In this document: piece by piece, positions 19,705-28,447 of the stretch | How positions within the stretch are numbered: position 1 is the first letter of the stretch | Layout: each line of letters opens with the position of its first letter | From: Fonticella tunisiensis | GTDB taxonomy: Bacteria; Bacillota; Clostridia; Clostridiales; Caloramatoraceae | Direction: 5' to 3' | Assembly: GCF_004364155.1 (NCBI RefSeq) | Contig: NZ_SOAZ01000021.1 | Location: 1 to 54,150, forward strand | DNA: 54,150 nt | Notes under the pieces: generated by a model | What the model saw: the letters and a program-made list of their open reading frames with translations, nothing else | What the model was told of the DNA's origin: nothing | Databases searched by the model: none | Made by a program: the position numbers and the translations under genes

Positions 19705-20224
19705 CCTCTTTATTTGCTGTATTTTTGAAATCTTCGGTAATATCATTTACTATATTCATTGCCTTTTCCCTGGTGCCATTGACTTTTTCCTTTATATCTT
19801 CATAAGTGTCCTTTGCTATTTTATTTATGACCTCGATCCTTCCATCGGGCCTCTCTATTTCTATGGTTATTTTTGTGGCAAGGGCTGTAACAGCTCCTAT
19901 TACAAGAAGCGATGGGTAAAAAAGACTTATTGCTCCTGCTGCTATTCCTGCTGAAACAGGTATATCAACAAGTAGTCTGTTATCCTTTTTTACTTTGATT
20001 CTGCTTACATTGCCCTTCTTGATTATATCTTTGATGGTATCTATAAGTTCATTACTAACTTCTGTAATGTTTTGAGTAAAAGTTTTCTGGTTTTTTTCCA
20101 GGTATATAAGCGTATCTACCACATTTCCGTTGTTATTCAACAGTGCTTCCTTAGCCTCGGCATAACTTACACCTGTGCGTTGCCTAATAATATCGATTTT
20201 TTCAAGGGTTATCTCCTCCATCAT
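19688..20224 (-). CDS. DUF4342 / UBA-like domain protein, 178 aa
   Basis: The N-terminal 45 residues (IRQRTGVSYAEAKEALLNNNGNVVDTL-type, cut here) match the UBA-like helical fold also seen at the start of elongation factor Ts. A DUF4342 region follows with charged RIKVKKDNRLLVDIPVSAG and a hydrophobic glycine-rich stretch (about 95-125) that may insert in the membrane. The C-terminal tail is lysine- and glutamate-rich. Function is unknown. The start overlaps the recO stop by the ATGA arrangement, with AAGGAG directly upstream, so it is translationally coupled to recO. Confidence 0.8.
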   Translation of the reverse strand: MMEEITLEKIDIIRQRTGVSYAEAKEALLNNNGNVVDTLIYLEKNQKTFTQNITEVSNELIDTIKDIIKKGNVSRIKVKKDNRLLVDIPVSAGIAAGAISLFYPSLLVIGAVTALATKITIEIERPDGRIEVINKIAKDTYEDIKEKVNGTREKAMNIVNDITEDFKNTANKEEKNKE

Positions 20225-20976
20225 ACCACTCCTTTTTCTTTTATAGTGTTAATTAGACTTATGCTTTTAAAATCCTTCTCAGTATAATACATGATATATT
20301 TTGTTAATATATTTTGAAGGTATTCTACCATTTTCCTTTCATATTTAATATATCTCAAATCCTCTAATTTTATGTTTTTTAAAGTATGTAAAAAATGCAA
20401 TGTTTGTCTGTTTAATTCGTATACATATTCACCATCTATGCTGCATTTGCTGCAAAGGATACCACCTTCTTTTATGCTAAAAACTCCGTAGTCCATTTTG
20501 CTTCCGCACTTGACACATCCCTTTAGACGCGGCATATATCCTGCCAGAGATATAGCCTTAAAACTTACAGTTAACCTTAGCAGTTCCAGATCAACGTCCC
20601 CATGCACAAGTATATAAAGCGTTTTCAAAAGCATCGCAAGAATAGATACATATTTCATTTCTTTTTCAGTTATATTATCCACAAGCTCTAAAAAATAACT
20701 TCCATAGGCCAATTTATCGAGGTTCATTAGTATTGATTGAAAGGACTCAATAATACTGCTTTGATTTATTGTGTACAGATTTTTACCCTTATATACCACA
20801 TAATCACAATAACAGAATGGTTGAGTAGATGAAAGAAATTTGCTTCTGCTTCTTCTGGCGCCGTGTACCACTGCATCTATCTTTCCAAGTTTATCCGAAA
20901 AAAGGGTGACAATTTTGTCACTCTCAGATATATTGATAGATTTAATTATGACTCCCTGAACTTTGATAAGTGACAA
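20221..20976 (-). CDS. recO: DNA repair protein RecO, 251 aa
   Basis: RecO loads RecA with RecR and anneals ssDNA coated with SSB. The N-terminal OB fold begins VQGVIIKSINISESDKIVTL and continues GKIDAVVHGARRSRSKF. The central helical region carries a zinc finger with CVKCGSKMDYG and CSKC, about 16 residues apart. TTG 20976 is chosen as start because GGGGGTGAT sits at the right distance and the resulting N terminus fits the family; the GTG three codons upstream is itself part of the site. It lies directly downstream of era. Confidence 0.92.
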   Translation of the reverse strand: MSLIKVQGVIIKSINISESDKIVTLFSDKLGKIDAVVHGARRSRSKFLSSTQPFCYCDYVVYKGKNLYTINQSSIIESFQSILMNLDKLAYGSYFLELVDNITEKEMKYVSILAMLLKTLYILVHGDVDLELLRLTVSFKAISLAGYMPRLKGCVKCGSKMDYGVFSIKEGGILCSKCSIDGEYVYELNRQTLHFLHTLKNIKLEDLRYIKYERKMVEYLQNILTKYIMYYTEKDFKSISLINTIKEKGVV

Positions 20977-20997
20977 AATAATCACCCCCCGTAAATA

Positions 20998-21888
20998 TTA
21001 TTTATATCCAAGGGATTTAAGAGTTGACGGATTATCCCTCCAGTCCTTCTTCACCTTAACCCAAAGTTCCAAAAAAACCTTACTGCCCAGAATCTTTTCA
21101 ATGTCTATTCTTGCACTTTGGCCTATTTCCTTTAACATTTGACCATTTTTGCCAATTATTATAGCCTTATGTGATGGTTTTTCACAATATATAGTTGCAC
21201 TTATATTTATAATATTCTTTTCTTTATCTTCCTTCATCGCTACAACCTCAACGGCTGTACCATGAGGCACCTCATGTTCAAGATTGTGAAGCATTTTTTC
21301 TCTTATCGTTTCACTCACTATAAACTTTTCTGGCTGGTCCGTTATCATATCCTCCGGGAAATACTTTGGCCCCTCTGGAAGCTTTGATACCATTACTTTT
21401 AGGAGGTTATCAACATTTTCACCCGTCAATGCTGAAATTGGCACAATATCAGAAAATTCATATTCATGTCTATAGTTATCAATGGTCTTAGCCGTAACAT
21501 CCCTTTTCACTGTATCTATTTTATTTATAACCAGTATTACAGGTGTTTTCACATTTTTAAGCTGCTCTATAATATGTTTATCCCCCACCCCAAGAGTTTC
21601 TTCAGGCGTTGTTAAAAATAAAACAAGATCTACATCGTTCAAGGAATTTACGGCAATTCTAACCATATATTCGCCAAGCTTATGCTTTGGCTTATGAATT
21701 CCAGGAGTATCTATAAATACCATCTGAAATTCGTCCCTCGTTAATATCGCCTGTATTGTGTTCCTCGTGGTCTGTGGTTTATTTGATATAATAGAAAGCT
21801 TTTCACCAATTAAATAGTTAATCAAAGTTGATTTACCAACATTTGGTCTACCAATTATTGTTATAAAACCCGACCTAAAACTGTTCAT
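20998..21888 (-). CDS. era: GTPase Era, 296 aa
   Basis: Ras-like GTPase that checks 16S rRNA 3'-end maturation and 30S assembly. G1 is GRPNVGKST (residues 13-21), G3 is [11 protein letters not shown]4 is NKID, and G5 is in [10 protein letters not shown]. The C-terminal KH domain has [20 protein letters not shown]-type sequence and [14 protein letters not shown] 21888 has an AAGGGAGATAAATAT site. The longer open frame upstream overlaps cdd and has no matching site. It follows cdd by four bases and precedes recO. Confidence 0.96.
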   Translation of the reverse strand: MNSFRSGFITIIGRPNVGKSTLINYLIGEKLSIISNKPQTTRNTIQAILTRDEFQMVFIDTPGIHKPKHKLGEYMVRIAVNSLNDVDLVLFLTTPEETLGVGDKHIIEQLKNVKTPVILVINKIDTVKRDVTAKTIDNYRHEYEFSDIVPISALTGENVDNLLKVMVSKLPEGPKYFPEDMITDQPEKFIVSETIREKMLHNLEHEVPHGTAVEVVAMKEDKEKNIINISATIYCEKPSHKAIIIGKNGQMLKEIGQSARIDIEKILGSKVFLELWVKVKKDWRDNPSTLKSLGYK

Positions 21889-21892
21889 ATAT

Positions 21893-22291
21893 TTATCTCC
21901 CTTCCATATCATCATTAGTAAAGGCATAGGGGAGAAGTTCAGATAGCTTATGCGTTTTATATTCTCCTCTATTATTTGCAACAATCACTTCCAATTCAGG
22001 GCAAAATTCCGAAAGTACCTGCCTGCATATACCGCATGGGTATGTGTAGTTGCTGCTTTCGCTTATTATTGCAATCTTTTTAAAACTTTTGTACCCTTCC
22101 GATATGGCTTTAAAAAGAGCCGTTCTTTCTGCACAATTAGTCCCTCCAAAGGAGGCATTTTCTATATTACAACCTGTTATCACCCTATCGTCATTCGTAA
22201 GAAGTGCAGCGCCTACTCTGAACTTTGAGTAGGGAACATAAGCCTTTTCCATGGCATTTCTGGCTATTTCTATAAGATTTTTGTCATCCAT
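21893..22291 (-). CDS. cdd: Cytidine deaminase, 132 aa
   Basis: Zinc enzyme of pyrimidine salvage that converts cytidine and deoxycytidine to uridine and deoxyuridine. The active-site set is complete: C53-A-E55 with the catalytic glutamate, and P85-C86-G-I-C89, giving three zinc cysteines as in homotetrameric Gram-positive enzymes. The length is typical. ATG 22291 has an AAAGGAGGAATATTT site. The promoter at 22395-22422 and a perfect palindrome in the leader lie upstream, so it heads the cdd-era-recO unit. Confidence 0.95.
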   Translation of the reverse strand: MDDKNLIEIARNAMEKAYVPYSKFRVGAALLTNDDRVITGCNIENASFGGTNCAERTALFKAISEGYKSFKKIAIISESSNYTYPCGICRQVLSEFCPELEVIVANNRGEYKTHKLSELLPYAFTNDDMEGR

Positions 22292-22336
22292 AAATATTCC
22301 TCCTTTATTAGATTGGAAGGATTAAGTAGTTCACCA

Positions 22337-22355
22337 ATGAACAAATTTTGTTCAT
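22337..22355. promoter_or_regulatory. Perfect 19-bp palindrome in the cdd leader
   Basis: ATGAACAAA (22337-22345) and TTTGTTCAT (22347-22355) are perfect inverted arms around one base. The element lies between the cdd promoter and the cdd start. It could be a repressor operator or a leader hairpin. The GAAC/GTTC spacing does not fit the LexA consensus. Confidence 0.45.
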
Positions 22356-22394
22356 AAAATTTATTTGTTAAAAAAAAATATCCTTGGAATTTAT

Positions 22395-22422
22395 ATTATA
22401 ATTCTTTCATAATTTTTTTCAA
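22395..22422 (-). promoter_or_regulatory. Sigma-A promoter of the cdd-era-recO operon
   Basis: On the - strand TTGAAA (22422-22417), 16 bp, then TATAAT (22400-22395). It lies about 100 bp upstream of cdd and downstream of the dgkA terminator. Confidence 0.65.
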
Positions 22423-22509
22423 CAGTATTTTTCATTTACGGAAATTTTTATAGCTATATAATATATAATTTCAAGAATTAATTTTTTTATAAGTAGATAA
22501 ACTAGATTT

Positions 22510-22540
22510 AATTGAAATAAATAGAGGGATTACCCTCTAT
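22510..22540 (-). terminator. Terminator after the dgkA-PAP2 gene
   Basis: ATAGAGGG and CCCTCTAT (22521-22528 and 22533-22540) form a perfect 8-bp stem with loop TAAT, followed on the - strand by TTATTTCAATT. The stem includes the stop codon of the gene. Confidence 0.75.
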
Positions 22541-23232
22541 AAAAGCTTAAAAATTATTATTGTAATCAAAATGCCTAGCAGAGCCCCTACAGTTGTTTCA
22601 AATAGGGAATGTATTTTTGCTTCAACCCTGCTCTGCGCAACAAGAAAAGCTAGAAAATAACAAAGAGTTATAATTAATATATCCTCTGTAAAAAGGGATA
22701 TAGCAGTAGCAGAACTAAATGCTATTGCACTATGTCCACTGGGCATTCCACCTTTTAATGGCGTTCCTTCTCCATAAATAGCCTTAACAATAATTGTAAC
22801 CAGAACTACCAATATAAGGCATATAAAAAATACTGTACTATCAGACTGCTTTATTTTTATCAGCACGTTTTTTGTTATAGGCCTTAGTTTATCAAGAAAA
22901 AGCAAGTAGCCAACCACCAATGCATTAATTGCAGCTATTAAAACCGCACCTGCTGCTACATTCTTTGCAATTTTCGCCAGTGGATGATAGTAGTTGGCCA
23001 AAACATCAATCGTTGCTTCAATGGCTGTATTTATCATCTCCAGGACTATAACCAGAGTTATAGTGATAAAAAGTATCAACATTTCCACCTTGGTCAAGTC
23101 AAAAAACAGGCTTAACAATAAAACAATTATGGCTACTGCCATATGAATTTTCATATTCCTCTGAGTTTTAATTGTATATATAATGCCTTCTATAGCATGA
23201 TTGAAGCTGTCAGTAAACTTTTTAATCTTCAT
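22537..23232 (-). CDS. Undecaprenol/diacylglycerol kinase fused to a PAP2 phosphatase domain, 231 aa
   Basis: The N-terminal half (about 1-110) is a DgkA-type three-helix membrane kinase with EMINTAIEATID. The usual KD pair before AAGAVL is K-N here, so the family's conserved aspartate is replaced. The C-terminal half is PAP2-like with GGMPSGHSAIAF (C2 motif) and SRVEAKIHSLFE, where the last C3 residue is E instead of D. In Gram-positives DgkA homologues phosphorylate undecaprenol and PAP2 proteins dephosphorylate undecaprenyl-PP, so the fusion suggests lipid-carrier recycling (inference). ATG 23232 with GGGTGAT is the start; the site overlaps the ybeY stop. Confidence 0.85.
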   Translation of the reverse strand: MKIKKFTDSFNHAIEGIIYTIKTQRNMKIHMAVAIIVLLLSLFFDLTKVEMLILFITITLVIVLEMINTAIEATIDVLANYYHPLAKIAKNVAAGAVLIAAINALVVGYLLFLDKLRPITKNVLIKIKQSDSTVFFICLILVVLVTIIVKAIYGEGTPLKGGMPSGHSAIAFSSATAISLFTEDILIITLCYFLAFLVAQSRVEAKIHSLFETTVGALLGILITIIIFKLL

Positions 23233-23243
23233 ATCATCACCCA

Positions 23244-23735
23244 CTATCTGCTAATACCAAGCCTGCCCAATATCTCTTCCTCCTTACTCCTCATTATTAG
23301 CCTATCCTCTTCCCTTTCATGATCATATCCAAGGAGATGGAGTATGCTGTGCACTGTTAAATAGGCAACTTCCCTTTCAAAGGTATGTCCATATTCCTCA
23401 GATTGAGATTTAGCCCTTTCAAGCGATATTACCATATCTCCAAGTACAACAGCACCACTATCAGGATTTAAATCCTCTATATCCATATCTTCTTCATCAT
23501 AATATCCTTCTTCAAAGTCAAGCATAGGAAAGGAAAGTACATCAGTTGCTTTATCTATATTCCTAAATTCCCTGTTTATTTCTTTTATACCTGCATCATC
23601 GGTTAGAACAACGCTTAACTCATATTCCTTATTAAAGTTTTCAAGCGCCAGGACAGCCTCAACGGATTTTTCAATTAAACTTTCCAGCTCCTTTGAAAAA
23701 TCGATCCTGGTTTGCCTGTTATCAAACTCTATCAT
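23244..23735 (-). CDS. ybeY: Endoribonuclease YbeY (16S rRNA maturation), 163 aa
   Basis: A UPF0054 metalloprotein involved in 16S rRNA 3'-end processing and ribosome quality control. The zinc motif H129-x3-H133-x5-H139 is intact in VHSILHLLGYDHEREED, and the family strand ATDVLSFPM is present. The length is normal, with a slightly longer acidic insert (EEGYYDEEDMDIED). It begins one base after the yqfF stop and ends next to the dgkA-PAP2 start, so translation is probably coupled along the operon. Confidence 0.95.
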   Translation of the reverse strand: MIEFDNRQTRIDFSKELESLIEKSVEAVLALENFNKEYELSVVLTDDAGIKEINREFRNIDKATDVLSFPMLDFEEGYYDEEDMDIEDLNPDSGAVVLGDMVISLERAKSQSEEYGHTFEREVAYLTVHSILHLLGYDHEREEDRLIMRSKEEEILGRLGISR

Positions 23736-23736
23736 C

Positions 23737-25803
23737 TTAATTTTCCTCCTTATCCTTCGTTTCTTTCTCTATCTCGGGATATTCTATTCTATTGTGAAAA
23801 ATACCTATAAGTACCTTTATAAAAGCCTTTTTAATCTTACCAATATCCTTTAGAGCTAAATCGGCATTATCGAGCTGACCATCCTCAACCTTTTCATTTA
23901 CTATCTTATCAACCATTTTTTCAATGTCCTGAATGGTTGGGCTAGTCAGTGATCTAACTGCAGCTTCGACGCTGTCGGCCAGCATAACAATTGCTGATTC
24001 CTTGCTCTCAGGCTTTGGGCCTTCATACCTGAATGAAGCCTCTTCTACTACCTCTTTCCCGTCCTTTATAGCCATAACATAAAAATATCGAACGAGAGTT
24101 GTACCATGATGTTGAGCTATTATATCGATTATAGCTGAAGGAAGCCTGTGTTTTTTCGCCATCTCTATTCCATCCTTAACATGGGATGTGATAATGAGGG
24201 TGCTCAGCTTTGGAGTTATTTTATCATGTGGATTGTCATTTGTAATTTGATTTTCTTTAAAAAAGTATGGTCGTTTCATTTTACCTATGTCGTGATAATA
24301 GGATCCAACCCTTGCCAAAAGAGAATTAGCCCCAATTTCATCGGCTGCAGCCTCCGATAAATTGCCCACTAAAATACTATGATGGTACGTACCTGGAGCC
24401 TCAAACAACATTTTTTTAAGCAAAGGTTGATTAGGGTTTGAAAGCTCAAGAAGCTTTATTGGGGTTATGATATCGAAAAGTCCCTCAAAAATAGGAAGTA
24501 TGCCAATGGCGAGGACTCCTGACAAAATTCCTCCTGCAATACCCTTGGAGCCGTTTATTAAATTTTGTGTTATATTGATATTATTAATAATTCCAATCGA
24601 TATTATTACAATGCCATTCAGCACTCCAATTGAAAAACCACTTAAAAGCACGTTGTTTCTCTGTTGTGCCCTGTTTGTAAACAAAATTCCCGCGATTGAG
24701 CTAATTATATATAGGAGTATAAATTCATAATTGAAATTGGTTATACATGCAACAATCACTGCTATAGGCAATGTAATTACAAATGACAATAAAGGATCGA
24801 ATATCAGTGCCATGAGTATTGCAGTAAACGCAGCAGGTATCAAATACGGAGAAATTACATTTATACCTGCAATAAATAATGAATTTATGCATAAAACTAT
24901 TGATATGATGAGCAACTTGCTGTTTTCTTCAAAGACATTTCTTTTAAACTTATATATATACCATACTATAATAGATAAAACAATTAATACGAGTACGGCA
25001 ATTCCTGAATATATCTTAATATCACCCAAGTGGTCCTGTTCAAGTATTCCAGCATCCCTCATTAAACTTATATGCCTTGATGTTACCGGTTCTCCCTTTG
25101 AAATGATAATTTGTCCTTTTTTTATTATAACATCTGAAACAGCCTTTATTGCCTTATCCTTCTCTTCATTGGTCTTCTCCTCATCATATAATGAATTTAT
25201 CTTTATGAGATTATAACTAATATCTGACGCAAGGTCCCTCATTGCCTTTGAAGTAAGTTCCTGTCTTATAACATTATCAAGCCTTTCCTGGGCAGCCTTC
25301 AAATCTTCATTATCTTTGATATCCTCTGAAAGTGTTTTAGATACCTCATTTATTAAAAAATTAGCTATGTGCTGGATTTCTTCGACACTGAGCTTTAGCG
25401 TCGTTATGTAATCCTCATCGGCAAGATTCATCTCGCCCTTCAATTTTTCAATTTTCGCATTTTGATCAAGATTAGAGTTTTTTAATTCAACTGCTTGATT
25501 AAAATAGGCCCTTATCTTATCTACTGCTCTTCTCTGAACCGTATAGTCCCTCGTATATTGTTTAGGAACATTTTTAATCGCTTCCTGCCTCCTTGCTTCT
25601 GTTAATCCTTTATCAACAAAGTCCCTTGGTGCCTTAATATCTGCAGGTGCTATGTCTCCCTCATTAAGCTCGTATTTTTGTGGAATAATGCTTTTGGAAC
25701 AGATAAAAAATAAAATAAGAAAAGTAAGTAAACCTATTGCAATTTTCTGCAGCTTTTCATTGCGTATAAGTGTACCTGGTGAAATTCTTTTGTGAATATT
25801 CAT
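23737..25803 (-). CDS. yqfF: 7TM-HD domain protein YqfF (PgpH-type c-di-AMP phosphodiesterase), 688 aa
   Basis: Order of domains: N-terminal membrane helix (about 20-40), extracellular 7TMR-HDED domain (about 50-265), seven membrane helices (about 270-460), and a cytoplasmic HD domain with FEAPGTYHHSILVGNLSEAA, YYHDIGKMKRP, TSHVKDGIEMA and IAQHHGTTLV. PgpH of Listeria has this architecture and degrades c-di-AMP to pApA. ATG 25803 follows an AGGTGAT site. It lies between phoH and ybeY in the standard Firmicute order. Confidence 0.93.
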   Translation of the reverse strand: MNIHKRISPGTLIRNEKLQKIAIGLLTFLILFFICSKSIIPQKYELNEGDIAPADIKAPRDFVDKGLTEARRQEAIKNVPKQYTRDYTVQRRAVDKIRAYFNQAVELKNSNLDQNAKIEKLKGEMNLADEDYITTLKLSVEEIQHIANFLINEVSKTLSEDIKDNEDLKAAQERLDNVIRQELTSKAMRDLASDISYNLIKINSLYDEEKTNEEKDKAIKAVSDVIIKKGQIIISKGEPVTSRHISLMRDAGILEQDHLGDIKIYSGIAVLVLIVLSIIVWYIYKFKRNVFEENSKLLIISIVLCINSLFIAGINVISPYLIPAAFTAILMALIFDPLLSFVITLPIAVIVACITNFNYEFILLYIISSIAGILFTNRAQQRNNVLLSGFSIGVLNGIVIISIGIINNINITQNLINGSKGIAGGILSGVLAIGILPIFEGLFDIITPIKLLELSNPNQPLLKKMLFEAPGTYHHSILVGNLSEAAADEIGANSLLARVGSYYHDIGKMKRPYFFKENQITNDNPHDKITPKLSTLIITSHVKDGIEMAKKHRLPSAIIDIIAQHHGTTLVRYFYVMAIKDGKEVVEEASFRYEGPKPESKESAIVMLADSVEAAVRSLTSPTIQDIEKMVDKIVNEKVEDGQLDNADLALKDIGKIKKAFIKVLIGIFHNRIEYPEIEKETKDKEEN

Positions 25804-25808
25804 ATTCA

Positions 25809-26774
25809 TCACCTATTTTCATTTTCCATTTCATACTTATCATAGGCTTTTATAATTTCCATAACAAGCTTGTGCCTTACAACATCCTTATGGGAGAAAG
25901 TGACAAATTCTATACCATCAATTCCCTTTAATATTTTTGTTACCTGTTGAAGCCCTGATACTTTTGCCGATGGCAGGTCGATCTGTGTCAGATCACCTGT
26001 AACAACAATCCTTGATCCGTACCCAAACCTGGTTAAGAACATTTTCATTTGTTCAGGAGTTGTATTTTGAGCCTCATCAAGTATTATGAAGCAATCATCA
26101 ATTGTTCTTCCCCTCATATATGCCAGTGGTGCAACCTCTATTATTCCTGATTCCATATATTTTTGGAAGGTCTCTGCTCCCAGTATGTCATAAAGCGCAT
26201 CATAGAGAGGCCTTAAATATGGGTTGATTTTCTCCTGCAAGTCTCCTGGTAAAAAACCAAGCCTCTCTCCCGCTTCTACCGCTGGCCTTGTTAAAACAAT
26301 TTTACCAACCTTTTTTTCCTTTAGAAACTTAATTGCCATTGCTATAGCAAGGTAAGTTTTACCAGTTCCTGCAGGTCCAATACCAAACACAACTTCATTC
26401 TTTTTCATGGCATCTACATATGCCCTTTGTCCAAAGGTTTTACATTTTACATATTTCCCCCTTGCGGTTACAATAATAACATCATCGAGCAATTTTTCAA
26501 ATTCCTGGGGATTATCTTCTATTACAAGTCCTATTATATAATTTACAGTATGAAGATTTATTATTTCGCCCCGTTTTGCAATTTCAAGAAGCTTAATAAT
26601 TGTTTTAGCTGCCAGATCGACTTTTCCCTGTCCCGTTATTTTTATTTCGCTATCACGGTTTATTATAACAACATCAAAGGTTTGCTCAATAACTTTTATA
26701 TTTTCATCAAACCTTCCAAACAAGTTTACAACATCCTCATATCTTTCAATTTCAATTCTGCTCTCCCTTTCCAA
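25809..26774 (-). CDS. phoH: PhoH-like ATPase, 321 aa
   Basis: A P-loop ATPase of the PhoH family, with an N-terminal KH-like region and then GIGPAGTGKTYLAIAMA (Walker A), LTRPAVEAGERLGFLPGDL, and CFIILDEAQNTTPEQMKMFL (Walker B). It is associated with RNA metabolism and linked by gene order to ybeY. TTG 26774 is the best start: GGAGG lies seven bases upstream and the nearby ATG is in another frame. It ends five bases before the yqfF start. Confidence 0.93.
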   Translation of the reverse strand: MERESRIEIERYEDVVNLFGRFDENIKVIEQTFDVVIINRDSEIKITGQGKVDLAAKTIIKLLEIAKRGEIINLHTVNYIIGLVIEDNPQEFEKLLDDVIIVTARGKYVKCKTFGQRAYVDAMKKNEVVFGIGPAGTGKTYLAIAMAIKFLKEKKVGKIVLTRPAVEAGERLGFLPGDLQEKINPYLRPLYDALYDILGAETFQKYMESGIIEVAPLAYMRGRTIDDCFIILDEAQNTTPEQMKMFLTRFGYGSRIVVTGDLTQIDLPSAKVSGLQQVTKILKGIDGIEFVTFSHKDVVRHKLVMEIIKAYDKYEMENENR

Positions 26775-26789
26775 GTCATATCCTCCAAT

Positions 26790-27971
26790 CTATTTCATTT
26801 CTTGTTCTTCACCTATATCCTCTTCCGAAATATATAAAACTCTAACCTTAACTTTTCCTTCTTCCTTTGATTTTTCAACCTTCTTATCAATTATTTTTAT
26901 ACCTTGGGGCATATCTTTTTTAAGCTTTTCCTCAGCTTTCTCAATAGCCATTTGATAGGCTTCCTCATAGCTCAATTTTACGCTGTTTTCAACTTTTTCA
27001 AAATAGTATTCAGTCACCTTTTCAATGGGTGTATCAAATCCTGCCAGGGAAACAGCTGATTTTTCTTCTATTTTATCATATTTTCCGAAATTAATCCTAT
27101 CATTTTTTAAGTATACCCTTTTTCCGCCAATTATTAAATAAATTTTTTGTTTTGTTTGTCCTGTTCTAATTTCATATTTATAATCGAGATTTATTTCTTC
27201 TGTACAATCATACCATGTTTCAGCTTTTATCTCTCCCATCGCATAGGTAATATTAAGAGGAACATTATTTTTGTCAGTAACTATTCCTGATATAAGAATC
27301 TCACCTTTCTTAACTATATCTCCTTCCTTGACTTTAGGCTGACCCTGAAGCGCAATTATCCTTGTAATCTTTCCATCTTTAGATGCGATTATGTTCGATT
27401 TTTTATCCCTTTGTATTAAGGAAGGCGGCATAGTCCTTTCTACCACCTCTACCTTTGCATAGGTACCAATAAATCTTATATTCATCATGGATATCTCATT
27501 TATTTGTTTAGTTGCAGCATTTTCTACTTCCCTCAGCTTTATGCTGTGTTTAAACTTTCCTTCAGACAAACCAGCTTTTTTTAAGGCTTCATATATTCTC
27601 CTTGTTTCAATGTTTTTATTTCCTGTTATCTCTATCTTCCATACGATACTTGACAAATAAAATATTGCAGCTGCAAAAATTATAAGCCCAATTATAAAAA
27701 ATTTCCTTCTTCTCAACTTGTTAAAGATAAAATGAGCTCCATGTTTATTGACTATTTTAATTTTAGCTCCTGTTTTTCTCGCTATGGTCTTTATTTTCCT
27801 ATATTGATCATATCTCATTTTAAGTTTGAGCGTAGTAAAGTTTACCCGTTCTATATCCCACATAACCATTCCATAACGCGATACCATATTAATAAACTTT
27901 TCCGGGTTTAATACTTCAACTTTAACTGTTACAAATCCAGCTATAAATTCCCGAACCTTTTTTCCCCCCAT
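26790..27971 (-). CDS. yqfD: Sporulation protein YqfD, 393 aa
   Basis: A SigE-dependent sporulation protein family that is related in layout to SpoIVB-adjacent and stage IV proteins. It has a cytoplasmic N-terminal region, one membrane segment at about residues 85-107 (FFIIGLIIFAAAIFYLSSIV), and a large outer domain with KIEITGNKNIETRRIYEAL and RIIALQGQPKVKEGDIVKKGE. Its molecular role is not established. ATG 27971 has an AGGTGTAAAGCA site; the ATG five codons upstream overlaps the yqfC stop and has none. It is probably expressed with yqfC. Confidence 0.92.
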   Translation of the reverse strand: MGGKKVREFIAGFVTVKVEVLNPEKFINMVSRYGMVMWDIERVNFTTLKLKMRYDQYRKIKTIARKTGAKIKIVNKHGAHFIFNKLRRRKFFIIGLIIFAAAIFYLSSIVWKIEITGNKNIETRRIYEALKKAGLSEGKFKHSIKLREVENAATKQINEISMMNIRFIGTYAKVEVVERTMPPSLIQRDKKSNIIASKDGKITRIIALQGQPKVKEGDIVKKGEILISGIVTDKNNVPLNITYAMGEIKAETWYDCTEEINLDYKYEIRTGQTKQKIYLIIGGKRVYLKNDRINFGKYDKIEEKSAVSLAGFDTPIEKVTEYYFEKVENSVKLSYEEAYQMAIEKAEEKLKKDMPQGIKIIDKKVEKSKEEGKVKVRVLYISEEDIGEEQEMK

Positions 27972-27982
27972 TGCTTTACACC

Positions 27983-28252
27983 TCATTTGATATATTCTAT
28001 GCTTGAAATTTCACCGGATATAATGATATTCTCCTGATTGATTTCTTTAATGTTTAGAAAACTTCCACTAACTTTAATTATTCCTAAGGTAGAGTTTATC
28101 CTCAAAATTTCCTTTGAATATTCTACTATCCCTCTATGGTTCTCTACGCTCATTTCATTGTTTCCTGTTATTCTAACCATAGGAGTATCAAGCACTACCT
28201 CCTTGGGTAGTTCTAATGAATCTGCAAATCTACTCTTTATATTATTTTTCAT
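27983..28252 (-). CDS. yqfC: Sporulation protein YqfC, 89 aa
   Basis: A small YabP/YqfC family protein. Diagnostic stretches are LPKEVVLDTPMVRITGNNEM and NHRGIVEYSKEILRINS. It is found with YqfD in spore formers. ATG 28252 has an AGGGTGATATTAAT site. The stop overlaps a possible upstream yqfD start. The role in the mother cell is not known in detail. Confidence 0.92.
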   Translation of the reverse strand: MKNNIKSRFADSLELPKEVVLDTPMVRITGNNEMSVENHRGIVEYSKEILRINSTLGIIKVSGSFLNIKEINQENIIISGEISSIEYIK

Positions 28253-28342
28253 ATTAATATCACCCTGACAATTTCTATATTATTATTCATATGCTTTGTA
28301 TTTAGTTAAAATAACTTCCCTAATTTTCAATGCTTCAATTAG

Positions 28343-28376
28343 CATAATAAAAAGGAGCGTCGTATAGACACTCCTT
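28343..28376 (-). terminator. Second terminator downstream of yqeY
   Basis: AAGGAGCGTC (28352-28361) and GACACTCCTT (28367-28376) pair with one mismatch. On the - strand the stem is followed by TTTTTATTATGC. It is the second of two consecutive terminators between yqeY and yqfC. Confidence 0.75.
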
Positions 28377-28411
28377 AAAGACTCTTCATTTTATTTATTA
28401 GGTTTTTTTAT

Positions 28412-28441
28412 CAAAATTAAAAAGACCCGACTAGCGGGTCC
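28412..28441 (-). terminator. First terminator downstream of yqeY
   Basis: GACCCG and CGGGTC (28424-28429 and 28435-28440) form a GC-rich stem with loop CTAGT, followed on the - strand by TTTTTAATTTTG. It isolates the rpsU-yqeY transcript from the sporulation operon. Confidence 0.85.
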
Positions 28442-28447
28442 ACTATC

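Noticed and set aside
22337-22355. LexA box
   Set aside because: The GAAC and GTTC halves are seven bases apart; Gram-positive LexA sites have four.
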